64,000 bases of DNA from Pseudomonas sp. M30-35 (lineage in GTDB: Bacteria; Pseudomonadota; Gammaproteobacteria; Pseudomonadales; Pseudomonadaceae), in the NCBI RefSeq assembly GCF_002163625.1, contig NZ_CP020892.1:434001-498000 (forward strand). The letters run 5' to 3'. Position numbers and translations under genes: made by a program. Numbering within the stretch: the first letter of the stretch is position 1; each line of letters opens with the position of its first letter. The notes below the pieces were generated by a model. That model ran no database searches. It worked only from the letters and a program-made list of their open reading frames with translations, and was not told the DNA's origin. This document shows, in pieces, positions 40,137 through 51,629 of the stretch.

Positions 40137-40217
40137 GGTCTTCGCCCTGTTTTTATTTTGGTTAAGAGTCTATGACAGCGCCGATTGAACTTAGTTTTTA
40201 TCCTTTTCAGCGGGCCC

Positions 40218-41936
<1,719 letters not shown>

Positions 41937-42000
41937 TCAGCCTACGCGCTGACCCCACACGCGGCAGCCCGACTTTTAATGGGGGCTGACGGGCCCGCCA

Positions 42001-42029
42001 AAAAAAAGCCCCGCACGAGGCGGGGCTTT
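42001..42029 (-). terminator. Intrinsic terminator of metK
   Basis: On the minus strand AAAGCCCCGC and GCGGGGCTTT pair around CTCGT and run into a T-tract of seven or more. It lies 15 bases after the metK stop and is one of the strongest terminators in the window. Confidence 0.95.
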
Positions 42030-42043
42030 CAGTGTTGCTTGAA

Positions 42044-43234
42044 TTACAAGCCAGCAGCCGCGCGCAGGTCAGCAGCTCTGTCAGTACGTTCCCAGGTGAA
42101 TGCGGTGAAGGTGTCGCCTTCAAAAGTCATTTCATACGGGTTGCGACCGAAGTGGCCGTAGGCAGCAGTTGGCTGGTACATCGGGTGCAGCAAATCGAGC
42201 ATCTTGGTGATTGCGTATGGGCGCAGATCGAAGTGCTCGCGAACCAGCTGGATGATTTTGTCATCACTGATTTTGCCGGTACCGAAGGTGTTCAGCGAGA
42301 TAGAGGTCGGTTGCGCTACACCAATGGCGTAGGACACCTGAATCTCGCAACGCTCAGCCAAACCGGCAGCAACGATATTCTTGGCAACATAACGGCCAGC
42401 GTAAGCAGCTGAACGGTCAACCTTGGATGGGTCTTTGCCGGAGAACGCGCCACCGCCGTGACGGGCCATGCCGCCGTAGGTGTCAACGATGATCTTGCGA
42501 CCGGTCAAGCCGCAGTCACCAACCGGGCCACCAATCACAAAGTTACCGGTTGGGTTGATGTGGAACTGGGTGTCCTTGTGCAGTAATTCAGGTGGCAGCA
42601 CGTGCTTGACGATCAGTTCCATCACGCCTTCGCGCAGGTCGTTGTAGCCAACTTCCGGGTTGTGCTGGGTTGACAGTACGATGGCGTCGATGCCGACCAC
42701 TTTGCCGTTTTCATAACGGCAAGTGACTTGCGACTTGGCATCCGGGCGCAGCCAAGGCAGCAGGCCCGACTTGCGGGCTTCGGCTTGACGCTCAACCAGG
42801 CGATGCGAGAAGCAGATCGGCGCGGGCATCAATACGTCGGTTTCGTTGCTGGCATAGCCGAACATCAGGCCCTGGTCGCCAGCGCCTTGATCTTCTGGCT
42901 TGCTGCGGTCAACGCCTTGGTTGATGTCGATCGACTGCTTGCCGATGATGTTCAGTACGCCGCAGGTCGCGCCGTCGAAACCAACAGTCGAGCTGTCGTA
43001 GCCAATATCGATAATGACTTTACGAACCAGGTCTTCAAGGTCAACCCAGGCTGAAGTGCTGACTTCGCCGGCGATGATTGCCACACCGGTTTTGACCATG
43101 GTTTCACAGGCAACGCGGGCGTGTTTGTCTTTGCTGATGATTGCATCGAGCACTGCATCGGAAATCTGGTCAGCAATTTTGTCCGGATGTCCTTCAGACA
43201 CAGACTCGGAGGTAAACAGGGAGTATTCGCTCAT
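42044..43234 (-). CDS. metK: S-adenosylmethionine synthase
   Basis: A 396-residue homotetrameric enzyme making SAM from ATP and methionine. Conserved sites: [20 protein letters not shown] (ATP), [30 protein letters not shown] and [22 protein letters not shown] lies 8 bases before the ATG. It starts only 12 bases after the ArsR-methyltransferase gene, so both are co-transcribed from the promoter region containing the 36-bp palindrome. I infer feedback control by SAM-cycle metabolites. Confidence 0.97.
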   Translation of the reverse strand: MSEYSLFTSESVSEGHPDKIADQISDAVLDAIISKDKHARVACETMVKTGVAIIAGEVSTSAWVDLEDLVRKVIIDIGYDSSTVGFDGATCGVLNIIGKQSIDINQGVDRSKPEDQGAGDQGLMFGYASNETDVLMPAPICFSHRLVERQAEARKSGLLPWLRPDAKSQVTCRYENGKVVGIDAIVLSTQHNPEVGYNDLREGVMELIVKHVLPPELLHKDTQFHINPTGNFVIGGPVGDCGLTGRKIIVDTYGGMARHGGGAFSGKDPSKVDRSAAYAGRYVAKNIVAAGLAERCEIQVSYAIGVAQPTSISLNTFGTGKISDDKIIQLVREHFDLRPYAITKMLDLLHPMYQPTAAYGHFGRNPYEMTFEGDTFTAFTWERTDRAADLRAAAGL

Positions 43235-43246
43235 CTATCGGTCTTC

Positions 43247-44284
43247 CTAATTAATACCGGTGGGTGAGATCGGCTGCGGGCGGAAATCCGCTCTCAAGCC
43301 TGTGTAGTCATCGGGTTTGGCAAAGTGCCGCACCTGAATTTGGAATCCATTGCGTAGGCCAACATACAGGCTTTCACCCGGCGTCAGCCCTGCGGCGATA
43401 GCCCAATGGGCCAAATCGTCCTGTTCAAAGCCTAACCAGAGGTCACCGCAGGCCTGCCTGGCCCAGCTCTGGTTATGGCTGCATAACTCGGTTACCAACA
43501 AGCTGCCGCCGGGATTAACCTGCGCCGCTAGTTGTTTAAGCGCTTCCGCTGGCGCTGCGAAATGGTGAAGCACCATATTCAGCACCAAGCAGTCGGCGCT
43601 TGGGTATTGATCATTCAGCGCGTCAGCAAGCACCAATTGCACATTGCTCAAGCTGCTTTTGTCGCAAGTCAGGCGTGCTATTTCGAGCATTGCCTGGCTG
43701 TTGTCCAGTGCTGTCACCTGGCTAAAGCGGCTCGCTAACTCAGGCAGAAAGCCGCCGTCGCCAGGGCCTACTTCAATAACGCTCGCTGTGGCGGCAAAGC
43801 CCAGTGTATCCAGTACCGCCAGTACGCTATCGCGATACTGCGGCAGACCTGCAATCAAGTCCTGCTGGGCTTGAAAGTTATCCGCCATGCGGGCAAAAAA
43901 CTCTTGGCTGGCGCTCGCCCGCTGGGCATGGACCGCAGCAATACGCGCTTGTACTTCGGCAGGTAACTCCAGCGCATCAACTTCATCGAGCATGGCGCTG
44001 TGTAACCGGCCGCCAAACCGTTTGTTATCAGCGAAGGCGCGACGATAAAAAATCGCATTGCCTTCGCGGCGTGTTGCAACCAACCCTGCTTGTGCCAGCA
44101 CCTTCAAGTGGTGGCTCATGCCCGACTGGCCAATGGCAAATATCTGCGCCAGCTCAAGCACACCAAATGAATCGTTACTCAGTGCGCGCAGTACATTGAG
44201 GCGCAAAGGGTCACCGCCAGCTTTACACAAAGCGGCCAGTTCATCGGCTGGCTCAAAACGGAGCTGGGGTACACGCATGTTCAT
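43247..44284 (-). CDS. ArsR-type regulator fused to a SAM-dependent methyltransferase (SahR-like)
   Basis: A 345-residue two-domain protein. Residues about 15-85 form an ArsR winged helix (LALNV-like core: DPLRLNVLRALSNDSFGVLE, IGQSGMSHHLKVLAQAGLV). Residues about 140-330 are a class I methyltransferase fold with motif I VIEVGPGDGGFLPEL and acidic strand end VTALDNSQAM. There is no metal-binding Cys set of arsenic sensors. From the literature on SahR I recall ArsR regulators of the methionine cycle responding to SAH, some fused to methyltransferase domains; the linkage to metK fits. ATG 44278 is an alternative start. Confidence 0.88.
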   Translation of the reverse strand: MNMRVPQLRFEPADELAALCKAGGDPLRLNVLRALSNDSFGVLELAQIFAIGQSGMSHHLKVLAQAGLVATRREGNAIFYRRAFADNKRFGGRLHSAMLDEVDALELPAEVQARIAAVHAQRASASQEFFARMADNFQAQQDLIAGLPQYRDSVLAVLDTLGFAATASVIEVGPGDGGFLPELASRFSQVTALDNSQAMLEIARLTCDKSSLSNVQLVLADALNDQYPSADCLVLNMVLHHFAAPAEALKQLAAQVNPGGSLLVTELCSHNQSWARQACGDLWLGFEQDDLAHWAIAAGLTPGESLYVGLRNGFQIQVRHFAKPDDYTGLRADFRPQPISPTGIN

Positions 44285-44319
44285 AGGGTGGGCAGTCTAA
44301 GCGGTCATTTTTCATACAG

Positions 44320-44355
44320 CAACAGCAATATCAAAATATTTTGATATTGCTGTTG
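44320..44355. promoter_or_regulatory. Perfect 36-bp palindrome, probable SahR-type operator
   Basis: The sequence is fully self-complementary over 36 bases, centred at 44337.5. Its core is ATATCAAAATATTTTGATAT, flanked on each side by CAACAGCA and its complement. It ends 36 bases upstream of the ArsR-methyltransferase ATG. An AT-rich dyad of this kind is the expected target of a dimeric ArsR regulator, so autoregulation of the metK operon is inferred. The length suggests two dimers or an extended recognition site. Confidence 0.75.
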
Positions 44356-44382
44356 TGGGTTGCGATTGGGCCGCTCTATATA
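44353..44382 (+). promoter_or_regulatory. Promoter candidate for tkt
   Basis: TTGTGG (44353-44358), an 18-base spacer and TATATA (44377-44382) make an acceptable sigma-70 promoter on the plus strand. Its -35 overlaps the right end of the palindrome, so the regulator bound there could also affect tkt. Confidence 0.45.
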
Positions 44383-44649
44383 AGGAGAGGGCCAAGTGTT
44401 TCGGAGTGTGTGGGCGACCCGACGCATCGGCAAGGCAGATGCTTGGACGTACGGGTCGAGAAAAACAGTGTGTGAGCATGCTTGCGTGCCATCAAGTGCG
44501 ACAGATTTTCTGGTGACGGGGCAGAAAATCGACAAGATTGCGGCTTTTCCTTAAGTAATCACCGCTGCGCGACTATCTGTCATTGCCCCGCACTGCCTTG
44601 GTGGGCGAAAATGGGTGCCTTTTCCAATTTGTCCCTCAGGAGATCAGCG

Positions 44650-46647
44650 ATGCCCAGCCGTCGTGAATGTGCCAATGCCATCCGTGCTTTAAGTATGGAT
44701 GCCGTGCAGAAAGCCAACAGCGGCCACCCGGGTGCCCCAATGGGTATGGCCGATATCGCTGAAGTTTTGTGGCGCGATTACCTCAAGCACAACCCAAGCA
44801 ACCCTGAGTTTGCCGACCGTGACCGTTTTGTACTGTCCAACGGCCATGGTTCGATGCTGATTTACTCGCTGCTGCACCTGACTGGCTATGACTTGGGTAT
44901 CGAAGATATCAAGCAATTCCGCCAGATGGGCAGCCGCACTCCAGGTCACCCTGAATATGGTTACACCCCAGGCGTTGAAACCACCACCGGCCCGCTGGGT
45001 CAGGGGATTGCCAACGCTGTAGGTTTCGCCATCGCCGAAAAAGTCTTGGCTGCGCAGTTCAACCGCGACGGCCACAAGATTGTCGACCATTACACCTACG
45101 CCTTTATGGGCGACGGCTGCATGATGGAAGGCATCTCCCACGAAGTGTGCTCGCTGGCCGGCACCTTGGGTCTGGGTAAGCTGATTGCTTTCTACGATGA
45201 CAACGGTATTTCCATCGACGGTGAAGTTGAAGGCTGGTTCAGTGACGACACACCGAAGCGTTTTGAAGCCTACGGCTGGCAAGTGATCCGCAATGTTGAC
45301 GGTCACGACGCTGAAGAAATCAAGATCGCTATCGAAACTGCACGCAAAAGCGAGCAACCAACGCTGATCTGCTGCAAAACCATCATTGGTTTTGGCTCGC
45401 CGAACAAGCAAGGTAAAGAAGATTGCCACGGCGCTGCACTGGGTAACGATGAAATCGCGCTGACCCGCGCAGCGCTAGAGTGGAACCATGGCCCATTTGA
45501 AATTCCGGCGGATATCTACGCCCAGTGGGATGCCAAGCAAGCGGGTGCTGCTGTTGAAGCAGAGTGGGATAAGCGTTTCGCCGCTTACGCCGCCGCGCAT
45601 CCAGAGTTGGCCAGCGAGTTGAAGCGTCGCATGGCCGGTGAGTTGCCCGCTGATTTCTCCGAGAAAGCCGCTGCCTACATCACTGAAGTTGCGGTCAAGG
45701 GCGAAACCATTGCCAGCCGTAAGGCCAGTCAGAACACCCTAAATGCTTTCGGCCCACTATTGCCTGAAATGCTAGGTGGTTCGGCAGATTTGGCGGGTTC
45801 GAACCTGACCTTGTGGAAGGGTTGCAAGGGCGTGTCGGCTGAAGATGCCTCCGGTAACTACATGTATTACGGCGTTCGCGAGTTCGGCATGAGCGCGATC
45901 ATGAATGGTATTGCCCTGCACGGTGGTTTCGTACCGTACGGCGCAACCTTCCTGATCTTCATGGAATATGCGCGCAATGCCGTGCGTATGTCGGCGCTGA
46001 TGAAGAAGCGCGTGCTGTATGTATTCACCCACGACTCAATCGGTCTTGGTGAAGACGGCCCGACCCACCAACCAGTCGAGCAACTGACCAGCTTGCGCTC
46101 TACTCCGAACCTCGATACCTGGCGTCCAGCCGATGCGGTTGAGTCGGCAGTGGCGTGGAAATACGCAATCGAGCGTAACGACGGTCCATCGGCGTTGATC
46201 TTCTCGCGTCAGAATCTGCCGCACCAAGGCCGTGATGTCGCCCAGTTGAGCGACATTGCCCGTGGCGGTTATGTGCTGAAAGATTGCGATGGCGAGCCAG
46301 AGCTGATCCTGATCGCCACCGGTTCGGAAGTCGGCCTGGCGGTCGATGCCTACGAAAAACTGACGGCTCAGGGCAAAAATGTTCGTGTCGTTTCGATGCC
46401 ATGCACCAGCGTTTTTGACGCGCAGGAGGCAGGCTACAAACAGGCAGTATTGCCGGTCCAGGTTGGCGCGCGTATCGCCATCGAAGCTGCTCACGCAGAC
46501 TTCTGGTACAAATACGTCGGCCTTGAAGGTCAGGTCATCGGCATGACCACCTTTGGTGAGTCAGCACCGGCGCCCGCGCTGTTCGAGCACTTTGGTTTCA
46601 CAGTTGAAAACATTCTGGAAACCGCTGCCGAGATGCTTGAAGGCTAA
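44650..46647 (+). CDS. tkt: Transketolase
   Basis: A 665-residue thiamine-diphosphate enzyme moving two-carbon units between sugar phosphates. The N-terminal start [20 protein letters not shown] follows AGGAG by 7 bases; the long frame to 44482 is not used. Visible: [18 protein letters not shown], the ThDP motif GDGCMMEG to DDNGISIDG, and the pyrimidine-domain [20 protein letters not shown]. With epd, pgk and fba downstream it forms the conserved Calvin/pentose/gluconeogenic gene cluster of gammaproteobacteria. The gene lies divergently from the metK operon. Confidence 0.97.
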   Translation: MPSRRECANAIRALSMDAVQKANSGHPGAPMGMADIAEVLWRDYLKHNPSNPEFADRDRFVLSNGHGSMLIYSLLHLTGYDLGIEDIKQFRQMGSRTPGHPEYGYTPGVETTTGPLGQGIANAVGFAIAEKVLAAQFNRDGHKIVDHYTYAFMGDGCMMEGISHEVCSLAGTLGLGKLIAFYDDNGISIDGEVEGWFSDDTPKRFEAYGWQVIRNVDGHDAEEIKIAIETARKSEQPTLICCKTIIGFGSPNKQGKEDCHGAALGNDEIALTRAALEWNHGPFEIPADIYAQWDAKQAGAAVEAEWDKRFAAYAAAHPELASELKRRMAGELPADFSEKAAAYITEVAVKGETIASRKASQNTLNAFGPLLPEMLGGSADLAGSNLTLWKGCKGVSAEDASGNYMYYGVREFGMSAIMNGIALHGGFVPYGATFLIFMEYARNAVRMSALMKKRVLYVFTHDSIGLGEDGPTHQPVEQLTSLRSTPNLDTWRPADAVESAVAWKYAIERNDGPSALIFSRQNLPHQGRDVAQLSDIARGGYVLKDCDGEPELILIATGSEVGLAVDAYEKLTAQGKNVRVVSMPCTSVFDAQEAGYKQAVLPVQVGARIAIEAAHADFWYKYVGLEGQVIGMTTFGESAPAPALFEHFGFTVENILETAAEMLEG

Positions 46648-46661
46648 CGGACTGTGTACGC

Positions 46662-46692
46662 GCAAGTTAGCCAGTGTTGCTGGCTAACTTGC
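46662..46692 (+). repeat. 13-bp perfect stem-loop between tkt and epd
   Basis: GCAAGTTAGCCAG and CTGGCTAACTTGC form a perfect 13-bp stem around TGTTG, starting 15 bases after the tkt stop and ending 38 bases before epd. No T-tract follows, so it more likely tunes mRNA processing or partial termination inside the operon than ends it. Confidence 0.75.
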
Positions 46693-46729
46693 AGTCTATT
46701 CCCGCACCTTGTCGAGAGCTGAACTCAGC

Positions 46730-47788
46730 ATGTCCAAGCGTCCTTACAGAATTGCACTGAATGGTTACGGCCGCATTGGCCGTTGTGTGCTGCGTGCCTT
46801 GCACGAGCGCGGGGAAGGGGGTGGCATTGAAATTGTCGCGCTCAACGACCTGGCTGATCAGTCGAGCATTGAATATCTGACACGCTTTGATTCAACCCAC
46901 GGGCGCTTTCCCGGTGAGGTTCGAGTTGATGGTGACTGTCTGCATATCAATGGTAATTGCGTGAAAGTGCTGCGTGGGGAAACCCCGGAAAGCATCAACT
47001 GGACTGCTCTGGATATCGACTTGCTGCTCGAATGTTCGGGGCAATACACCACCCGTATGGACGTGCAGCGTTTCATCAATGCCGGTGCTCCACGGGTGTT
47101 GATGTCGCAACCGATGGCCAGCGAAGCTGATGCCGATGCGACAATCGTATTCGGCGTTAACCAACATGCATTGACCGGTGCTGAGCGTCTGGTTTCCAAC
47201 GCCTCATGTACCACCAACTGCGGCGTGCCGCTGTTGAAGGTGCTGAACAAGGCGGTGGGTATCGAATATGTTTCGATTACCACTATCCACTCGGCGATGA
47301 ATGATCAGCCGGTTATTGACGCTTATCATCATGAAGATCTGCGCCGCACGCGTTCGGCGTTTCAGTCAGTAATTCCGGTGTCTACAGGCTTGGCCCGTGG
47401 CATTGAGCGATTAATGCCGGAACTTGCTGGGCGGATCCAGGCCAAAGCTATACGCGTGCCGACGGTTAACGTGTCTTGCTTGGATATCACTATTCAAACT
47501 GCACGTGATACCAACCCCGAAGAAATTAATCGGGTGTTGCGCGAAGCTTCAGAGGCTGGGCCGCTGCAAGGTTTGCTGGCCTACACTGAATTGCCACACG
47601 CCAGTTGCGACTTCAACCACGACCCGCACTCGGCGATTGTTGATGGTAGCCAGACCCGGGTTTCCGGGCCGCGCTTGGTCAACATACTGACGTGGTTCGA
47701 CAACGAATGGGGCTTTGCTAATCGCATGCTCGACGTTGCTCAGCACTATTTGAATGTTTCCACCCAAACAGCCCCTATGAAGGACTGA
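46730..47788 (+). CDS. epd: Erythrose-4-phosphate dehydrogenase
   Basis: A GAPDH-family enzyme of 352 residues. It has the Rossmann start RIALNGYGRIGRCVLRAL, the active-site SNASCTTNCGVPLLKVL and TTIHSAMNDQPVIDAYH. The AMNDQ/VIDAYH signature and HSAIVDGSQTRVSG separate Epd from glycolytic Gap. It oxidises erythrose 4-phosphate to 4-phosphoerythronate on the way to pyridoxal phosphate; some members retain GAPDH activity. The ATG at 46730 is used. It lies between tkt and pgk; the intergenic stem-loop precedes it. Confidence 0.94.
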   Translation: MSKRPYRIALNGYGRIGRCVLRALHERGEGGGIEIVALNDLADQSSIEYLTRFDSTHGRFPGEVRVDGDCLHINGNCVKVLRGETPESINWTALDIDLLLECSGQYTTRMDVQRFINAGAPRVLMSQPMASEADADATIVFGVNQHALTGAERLVSNASCTTNCGVPLLKVLNKAVGIEYVSITTIHSAMNDQPVIDAYHHEDLRRTRSAFQSVIPVSTGLARGIERLMPELAGRIQAKAIRVPTVNVSCLDITIQTARDTNPEEINRVLREASEAGPLQGLLAYTELPHASCDFNHDPHSAIVDGSQTRVSGPRLVNILTWFDNEWGFANRMLDVAQHYLNVSTQTAPMKD

Positions 47789-47792
47789 ATAA

Positions 47793-48971
47793 ATGGCTTC
47801 TGCTTTTAAACCCGTAGTGAAAATGACCGACCTTGATCTGCAAGGTAAACGCGTACTGATTCGCGAAGATCTCAATGTGCCGGTAAAAGACGGTGTTGTA
47901 AAAAGTGACGCCCGCATTCTGGCCTCATTGCCAACCATCAAGTTGGCGTTGGAAAAAGGCGCGACAGTGATGATCTGCTCGCACCTTGGCCGCCCGACCG
48001 AAGGCGAATACTCCGAGGAAGACAGCCTCAAGCCAGTGGCTGATTACCTGAGCAAGGCGCTCGGTCGCGAAGTCCCGCTGGTCAAGGATTACCTCGGCGG
48101 TGTTGAGCTGGCAGCCGGTGATGTGGTGCTTCTGGAAAACGTGCGTTTCAACGCCGGTGAAAAGAAGAATACTGACCAGCTGGCACAGCAATATGCCGCT
48201 TTGTGTGATGTCTTCGTGATGGACGCTTTTGGTACGGCTCACCGCGCTCAGGGTTCGACCCACGGCGTAGCCAAATTCGCCAAAGTGGCTGCAGCTGGCC
48301 CGTTGCTGGCCGCTGAGTTGGAAGCCCTGGGCAAAGCCCTGGGTAATCCAGCCAAGCCAATGGCCGCAATCGTTGCCGGCTCCAAGGTTTCGACCAAGCT
48401 TGATGTACTTAATAGCCTCAGCGAGATTTGCGATCAGTTGATCGTCGGCGGCGGTATTGCCAATACCTTCCTTGCTGCTGCGGGTTTCCCAGTCGGTAAG
48501 TCGCTGTATGAAGCGGATCTGGTCGCAACTGCCAAAGCTATCGCCGCCAAGGTCAGCGTGCCGTTGCCGGTTGATGTGGTAGTCGCCAAGGAGTTCGCTG
48601 AGTCTGCAGCGGCTACGGTTAAGCTGGTTGCCGATGTAGCTGAAGACGACATGATTCTCGACATCGGCCCGCAAACCGCTGCGCAGTTTGCTGAACTGCT
48701 CAAGTCATCCAAGACTATCCTGTGGAATGGCCCTGTCGGTGTGTTCGAGTTCGACCAGTTTGGTCAAGGCACTAAAACTCTGGCCTTGGCCATTGCTGAA
48801 AGCCCTGCGTTTTCGATCGCAGGCGGTGGCGACACCCTGGCGGCAATCGACAAATATGCAGTTGCCGACAAGATCTCATACATCTCCACCGGTGGTGGTG
48901 CGTTTCTTGAGTTCGTTGAAGGTAAAGTATTGCCTGCAGTAGAAATGTTGGAGCAGCGCGCCAAAGGCTAA
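47793..48971 (+). CDS. pgk: Phosphoglycerate kinase
   Basis: A two-domain kinase of 392 residues interconverting 1,3-bisphosphoglycerate and 3-phosphoglycerate. Visible are [15 protein letters not shown] (substrate aspartate and arginine region), [16 protein letters not shown], the hinge [15 protein letters not shown], and the C-terminal nucleotide region [15 protein letters not shown] and GGGDTLAAI. It starts four bases after epd with AAGGA in the end of that gene. An internal ATG ten residues in (MTDLDLQG) is an alternative start. Confidence 0.97.
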   Translation: MASAFKPVVKMTDLDLQGKRVLIREDLNVPVKDGVVKSDARILASLPTIKLALEKGATVMICSHLGRPTEGEYSEEDSLKPVADYLSKALGREVPLVKDYLGGVELAAGDVVLLENVRFNAGEKKNTDQLAQQYAALCDVFVMDAFGTAHRAQGSTHGVAKFAKVAAAGPLLAAELEALGKALGNPAKPMAAIVAGSKVSTKLDVLNSLSEICDQLIVGGGIANTFLAAAGFPVGKSLYEADLVATAKAIAAKVSVPLPVDVVVAKEFAESAAATVKLVADVAEDDMILDIGPQTAAQFAELLKSSKTILWNGPVGVFEFDQFGQGTKTLALAIAESPAFSIAGGGDTLAAIDKYAVADKISYISTGGGAFLEFVEGKVLPAVEMLEQRAKG

Positions 48972-49040
48972 ATCTGGCTCTGCGGCTTAGGAACACAGAC
49001 CCAGCAGGAGCTGGGCTAAATTGATAAGGAGTAAGTTACG

Positions 49041-49235
49041 ATGCGAAATATAATGGTTCTGTTGGCTTCAACCACTTTGCTGGCCGGTTGCATGAATGAG
49101 GCGCGTCACGAGCGTGTCTGTGAAATATTCAGCCCTGCCAACATCGAGTCACCGACGGAAAACCAGGATATACGTATCGAAACGCAGAGCACCGGCGATC
49201 CAACCGGCACCTCTTATGAAGAAACCAATTGCTAA
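49041..49235 (+). CDS. Small predicted lipoprotein, 64 residues
   Basis: A short exported protein: MRNIMVLLASTTLLAGCMNE carries a clear signal peptide and lipobox (LLAGC), after which about 47 acidic and polar residues follow, ending in a Cys (EETNC). AAGGAG lies upstream at good spacing. No family recognised. It is the first of three consecutive small lipoprotein genes set between pgk and fba. The terminal cysteine is shared with the next gene (LMNDC), hinting at common ancestry or function. Confidence 0.8.
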   Translation: MRNIMVLLASTTLLAGCMNEARHERVCEIFSPANIESPTENQDIRIETQSTGDPTGTSYEETNC

Positions 49236-49263
49236 TTGTTTGGCTCATAAAGCGGGCGGTGTG

Positions 49264-49488
49264 ATGTTGAGGTCGCTAAGTGTCTTGGCTCTGTTGACGG
49301 TTGCTTGCTTGACTGTCGCGGCCTGTAGTTCGGCTACGATCGACCACGATCAAGGCTGTGATGTTGTGTATATGCAGCCTGAACGACCAGCGGTGACATA
49401 TGACCGATATAGCCGTGATGGGGTTAGTCGGCATGTGCTGCAGCACGAGGTTCCTGCTGCGGGTCCTGAACTGATGAATGATTGCTAA
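49264..49488 (+). CDS. Small predicted lipoprotein, 74 residues
   Basis: MLRSLSVLALLTVACLTVAA leads to a lipobox Cys (VAAC) and a short polar mature part with a central Cys (DQGCDVVYMQPERPAV) and a C-terminal Cys (LMNDC). I recognise no family. The start is uncertain: ATG 49264 is used, while ATG 49216 would add 16 residues and overlap the preceding gene. It lies 28 bases after the first small lipoprotein gene and 12 bases before the third, so the three are probably one transcript. Confidence 0.72.
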   Translation: MLRSLSVLALLTVACLTVAACSSATIDHDQGCDVVYMQPERPAVTYDRYSRDGVSRHVLQHEVPAAGPELMNDC

Positions 49489-49500
49489 GGAACCCATGCG

Positions 49501-49830
49501 ATGATTAAGGCACTCTGCGCCGCAGTTGTGTTCTCAGGTTTAAGCCTGGTCGCGGGATGTGCGACTGAGCAGCCGACCGACACATGGACGCGCTGGGTTT
49601 GTGACAGCCAGGCTGAAGTGCTCTGGCGCTTTACTGACTCGTCGCAAGATGCCGTCGATGTGCGGCTTGGTGGTGGTGATATTGTTCACCGCCTAGAGCG
49701 TCAGCCTTCCGGCTCTGGCGTTATGTACAGCGATGCAATGTTGACCTTTCATACCAAAGGCAACGAAGGTTTGGTTTACCGTACAGCCACTGATGATTTG
49801 ATTGGTCGGGGCTGTAAAGCACCTTTATAA
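49501..49830 (+). CDS. MliC-like lysozyme-inhibitor-type lipoprotein
   Basis: A 109-residue lipoprotein: lipobox LSLVAGCAT, then a domain with WVCDSQAEVLWRF, SGSGVMYSDAMLTFHTKGNE and a final RGCKAPL. The paired cysteines and the SGxxYSD...F-TKG-E pattern resemble MliC/PliC inhibitors of c-type lysozyme, whose loop inserts into the lysozyme active site. I call it MliC-like; inhibition is not shown. Third of the small lipoprotein genes between pgk and fba, and the only one with a recognisable family. Confidence 0.78.
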   Translation: MIKALCAAVVFSGLSLVAGCATEQPTDTWTRWVCDSQAEVLWRFTDSSQDAVDVRLGGGDIVHRLERQPSGSGVMYSDAMLTFHTKGNEGLVYRTATDDLIGRGCKAPL

Positions 49831-49891
49831 GTAAGCCTGCCTTAACCGCAGGCTTTAATGATGAATGAGCCCAATTGGGAGACAGGAAAAT

Positions 49892-50956
49892 ATGGCACTT
49901 ATCAGCATGCGCCAGATGCTCGACCACGCCGCCGAATACGGTTATGGCGTACCAGCATTCAACGTTAACAACCTTGAGCAGATGCGGGCCATTATGGAAG
50001 CCGCTGACAAGACTGATTCCCCGGTTATCGTTCAGGCTTCGGCGGGCGCACGCAAATACGCTGGCGCGCCTTTCTTGCGTCATCTGATTCTTGCCGCCAT
50101 CGAAGAATTTCCGCACATTCCGGTGTGTATGCACCAGGATCACGGCACTAGCCCGGGTGTGTGTCAGCGTTCGATTCAACTGGGCTTCAGCTCGGTGATG
50201 ATGGACGGCTCGTTGAAAGAAGACGGCAAAACCCCGGCCGACTACGACTACAACGTCCGTGTGACCCAGGAAACCGTCGCCATGGCTCACGCCTGTGGTG
50301 TCTCGGTTGAAGGTGAGCTGGGCTGCTTGGGCAGCTTGGAAACCGGTCAAGCTGGTGAAGAAGATGGTATTGGCGCCGAAGGTATTCTTGATCACAGCCA
50401 GATGCTGACTGATCCGGAAGAAGCGGCTGATTTCGTTAAGCGTACCCAGGTCGATGCCTTGGCCATCGCTATCGGTACCAGCCACGGTGCTTACAAATTC
50501 ACCAAGCCGCCTACCGGCGATATTCTGGCGATCGACCGAATCAAGGCGATCCACCAGCGTATTCCCAATACCCATTTGGTCATGCACGGTTCATCTTCGG
50601 TGCCGCAGGAGTGGCTGGCGATCATCAACCAGTACGGTGGCGATATCAAAGAAACCTACGGCGTGCCGGTTGAAGAAATTGTTGAAGGCATCAAGCATGG
50701 TGTGCGTAAGGTCAACATCGATACTGACTTGCGTCTGGCGTCGACCGGTGCCATGCGTCGCATGATGGCTGAACAGCCGAGCGAGTTCGATCCGCGTAAA
50801 TTCTTCGGTAAAACCGTCGAAGCCATGCGTGATATTTGTATTGCTCGCTACGAAGCCTTCGGCACTGCGGGTAATGCATCGAAGATCAAGCCCGTCTCGC
50901 TCGAAGCAATGTTTCAACGTTATGCAAGCGGTGAGCTGGCCTCGAAGGTCAAGTAA
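49892..50956 (+). CDS. fba: Fructose-bisphosphate aldolase, class II
   Basis: A zinc-dependent aldolase of 354 residues (Calvin-cycle subtype). Metal and substrate sites: [69 protein letters not shown] and [15 protein letters not shown] 49892 ([12 protein letters not shown]) is preceded by AGGAAA; the longer frame from 49865 is rejected. It closes the tkt-epd-pgk-fba cluster, used gluconeogenically in Pseudomonas, which lacks phosphofructokinase. A strong terminator follows. Confidence 0.97.
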   Translation: MALISMRQMLDHAAEYGYGVPAFNVNNLEQMRAIMEAADKTDSPVIVQASAGARKYAGAPFLRHLILAAIEEFPHIPVCMHQDHGTSPGVCQRSIQLGFSSVMMDGSLKEDGKTPADYDYNVRVTQETVAMAHACGVSVEGELGCLGSLETGQAGEEDGIGAEGILDHSQMLTDPEEAADFVKRTQVDALAIAIGTSHGAYKFTKPPTGDILAIDRIKAIHQRIPNTHLVMHGSSSVPQEWLAIINQYGGDIKETYGVPVEEIVEGIKHGVRKVNIDTDLRLASTGAMRRMMAEQPSEFDPRKFFGKTVEAMRDICIARYEAFGTAGNASKIKPVSLEAMFQRYASGELASKVK

Positions 50957-50975
50957 AGCGCCTGAAACATCCAAG

Positions 50976-50999
50976 AAGCCCGCAATTGCGGGCTTTTTT
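50976..50999 (+). terminator. Intrinsic terminator of the tkt-fba cluster
   Basis: AAGCCCGC and GCGGGCTT pair around AATT and are followed by TTTTTG, 20 bases after the fba stop. It is strong and symmetric. Confidence 0.95.
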
Positions 51000-51159
51000 G
51001 TGCCTGGCGCATAACAAATCGACGCGTGCTGCAGTGATTTATCTGCGTATTTTATGACCGCCGAGGACTTTACGAAAAACCATGTAAAACTCCTAACGCC
51101 CCTCTTGCGCGGGTCTGGCTCATACTTGCCGGACAATTCGTTCAGGATGTTCTCATTTT

Positions 51160-51603
51160 ATGCCCAACAACTCGCGAGTCTTGCTGCAGTTTGTCCTCGC
51201 TGTGTTGGTGACGACGCTGGTGGGAAGCATTTTACAAACGCAGTACAACCTCGCTCAGTTGCAGGCCTTGGGTGCTCCGATGCCAATCGATGTGCGCGTG
51301 CAAAGCACCTGTTTGGATGTTCTGAGATTTAGCCCGGTATTTGCGATTTTAGTGTTGTTGGGTTTTGCCGCCGCCTTACCTGCCGCGGCATGGATGAGTG
51401 CAAAAGTGCCGGCTGCACGCTGGACGTTGTTTGCGTTAGCTGGCGCTCTGGCAATTTTGTTGGGCCTTACGCTGGCGAATGCGGCATTGCCTATGCCGAC
51501 CTTCATTGGGGCAAACCGCACGCTGGCGGGCACTTTGGGTTTGATGGCCAGCGGCAGCGTAGGTGCCTTGTTTTTCGCCATCCGCTGCCGGACTACCGAG
51601 TAG
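51160..51603 (+). CDS. Hypothetical inner-membrane protein
   Basis: A 147-residue protein with four hydrophobic segments: VLLQFVLAVLVTTLVGSIL, FSPVFAILVLLGFAAALPAA, WTLFALAGALAILLGLTLAN and LAGTLGLMASGSVGALFFAI. It has a short periplasmic loop rich in Pro and Gln after the first helix. No family recognised; the layout resembles uncharacterised pseudomonad membrane proteins. It precedes the PQQ-type sugar dehydrogenase by 26 bases, so the two may be co-expressed. Confidence 0.7.
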   Translation: MPNNSRVLLQFVLAVLVTTLVGSILQTQYNLAQLQALGAPMPIDVRVQSTCLDVLRFSPVFAILVLLGFAAALPAAAWMSAKVPAARWTLFALAGALAILLGLTLANAALPMPTFIGANRTLAGTLGLMASGSVGALFFAIRCRTTE

Positions 51604-51629
51604 TTTTGCGTCTACTAAAAGGTTTTACC

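Larger units (their letters stand above)
44285..44649. other. Divergent control region metK operon / tkt
   Basis: A 365-base gap between the ArsR-methyltransferase gene (minus) and tkt (plus). It contains the 36-bp palindrome (44320-44355), a plus-strand promoter candidate (44353-44382) and then a leader of roughly 260 bases before tkt that shows no ORF I trust. The leader is moderately GC-rich and may fold, but I recognise no riboswitch class in it. Confidence 0.6.

Noticed and set aside
44383..44649. A riboswitch in the long tkt leader
   Set aside because: I found none of the conserved cores I know (SAM, SAH, TPP and others), and the sequence alone does not define a structure.
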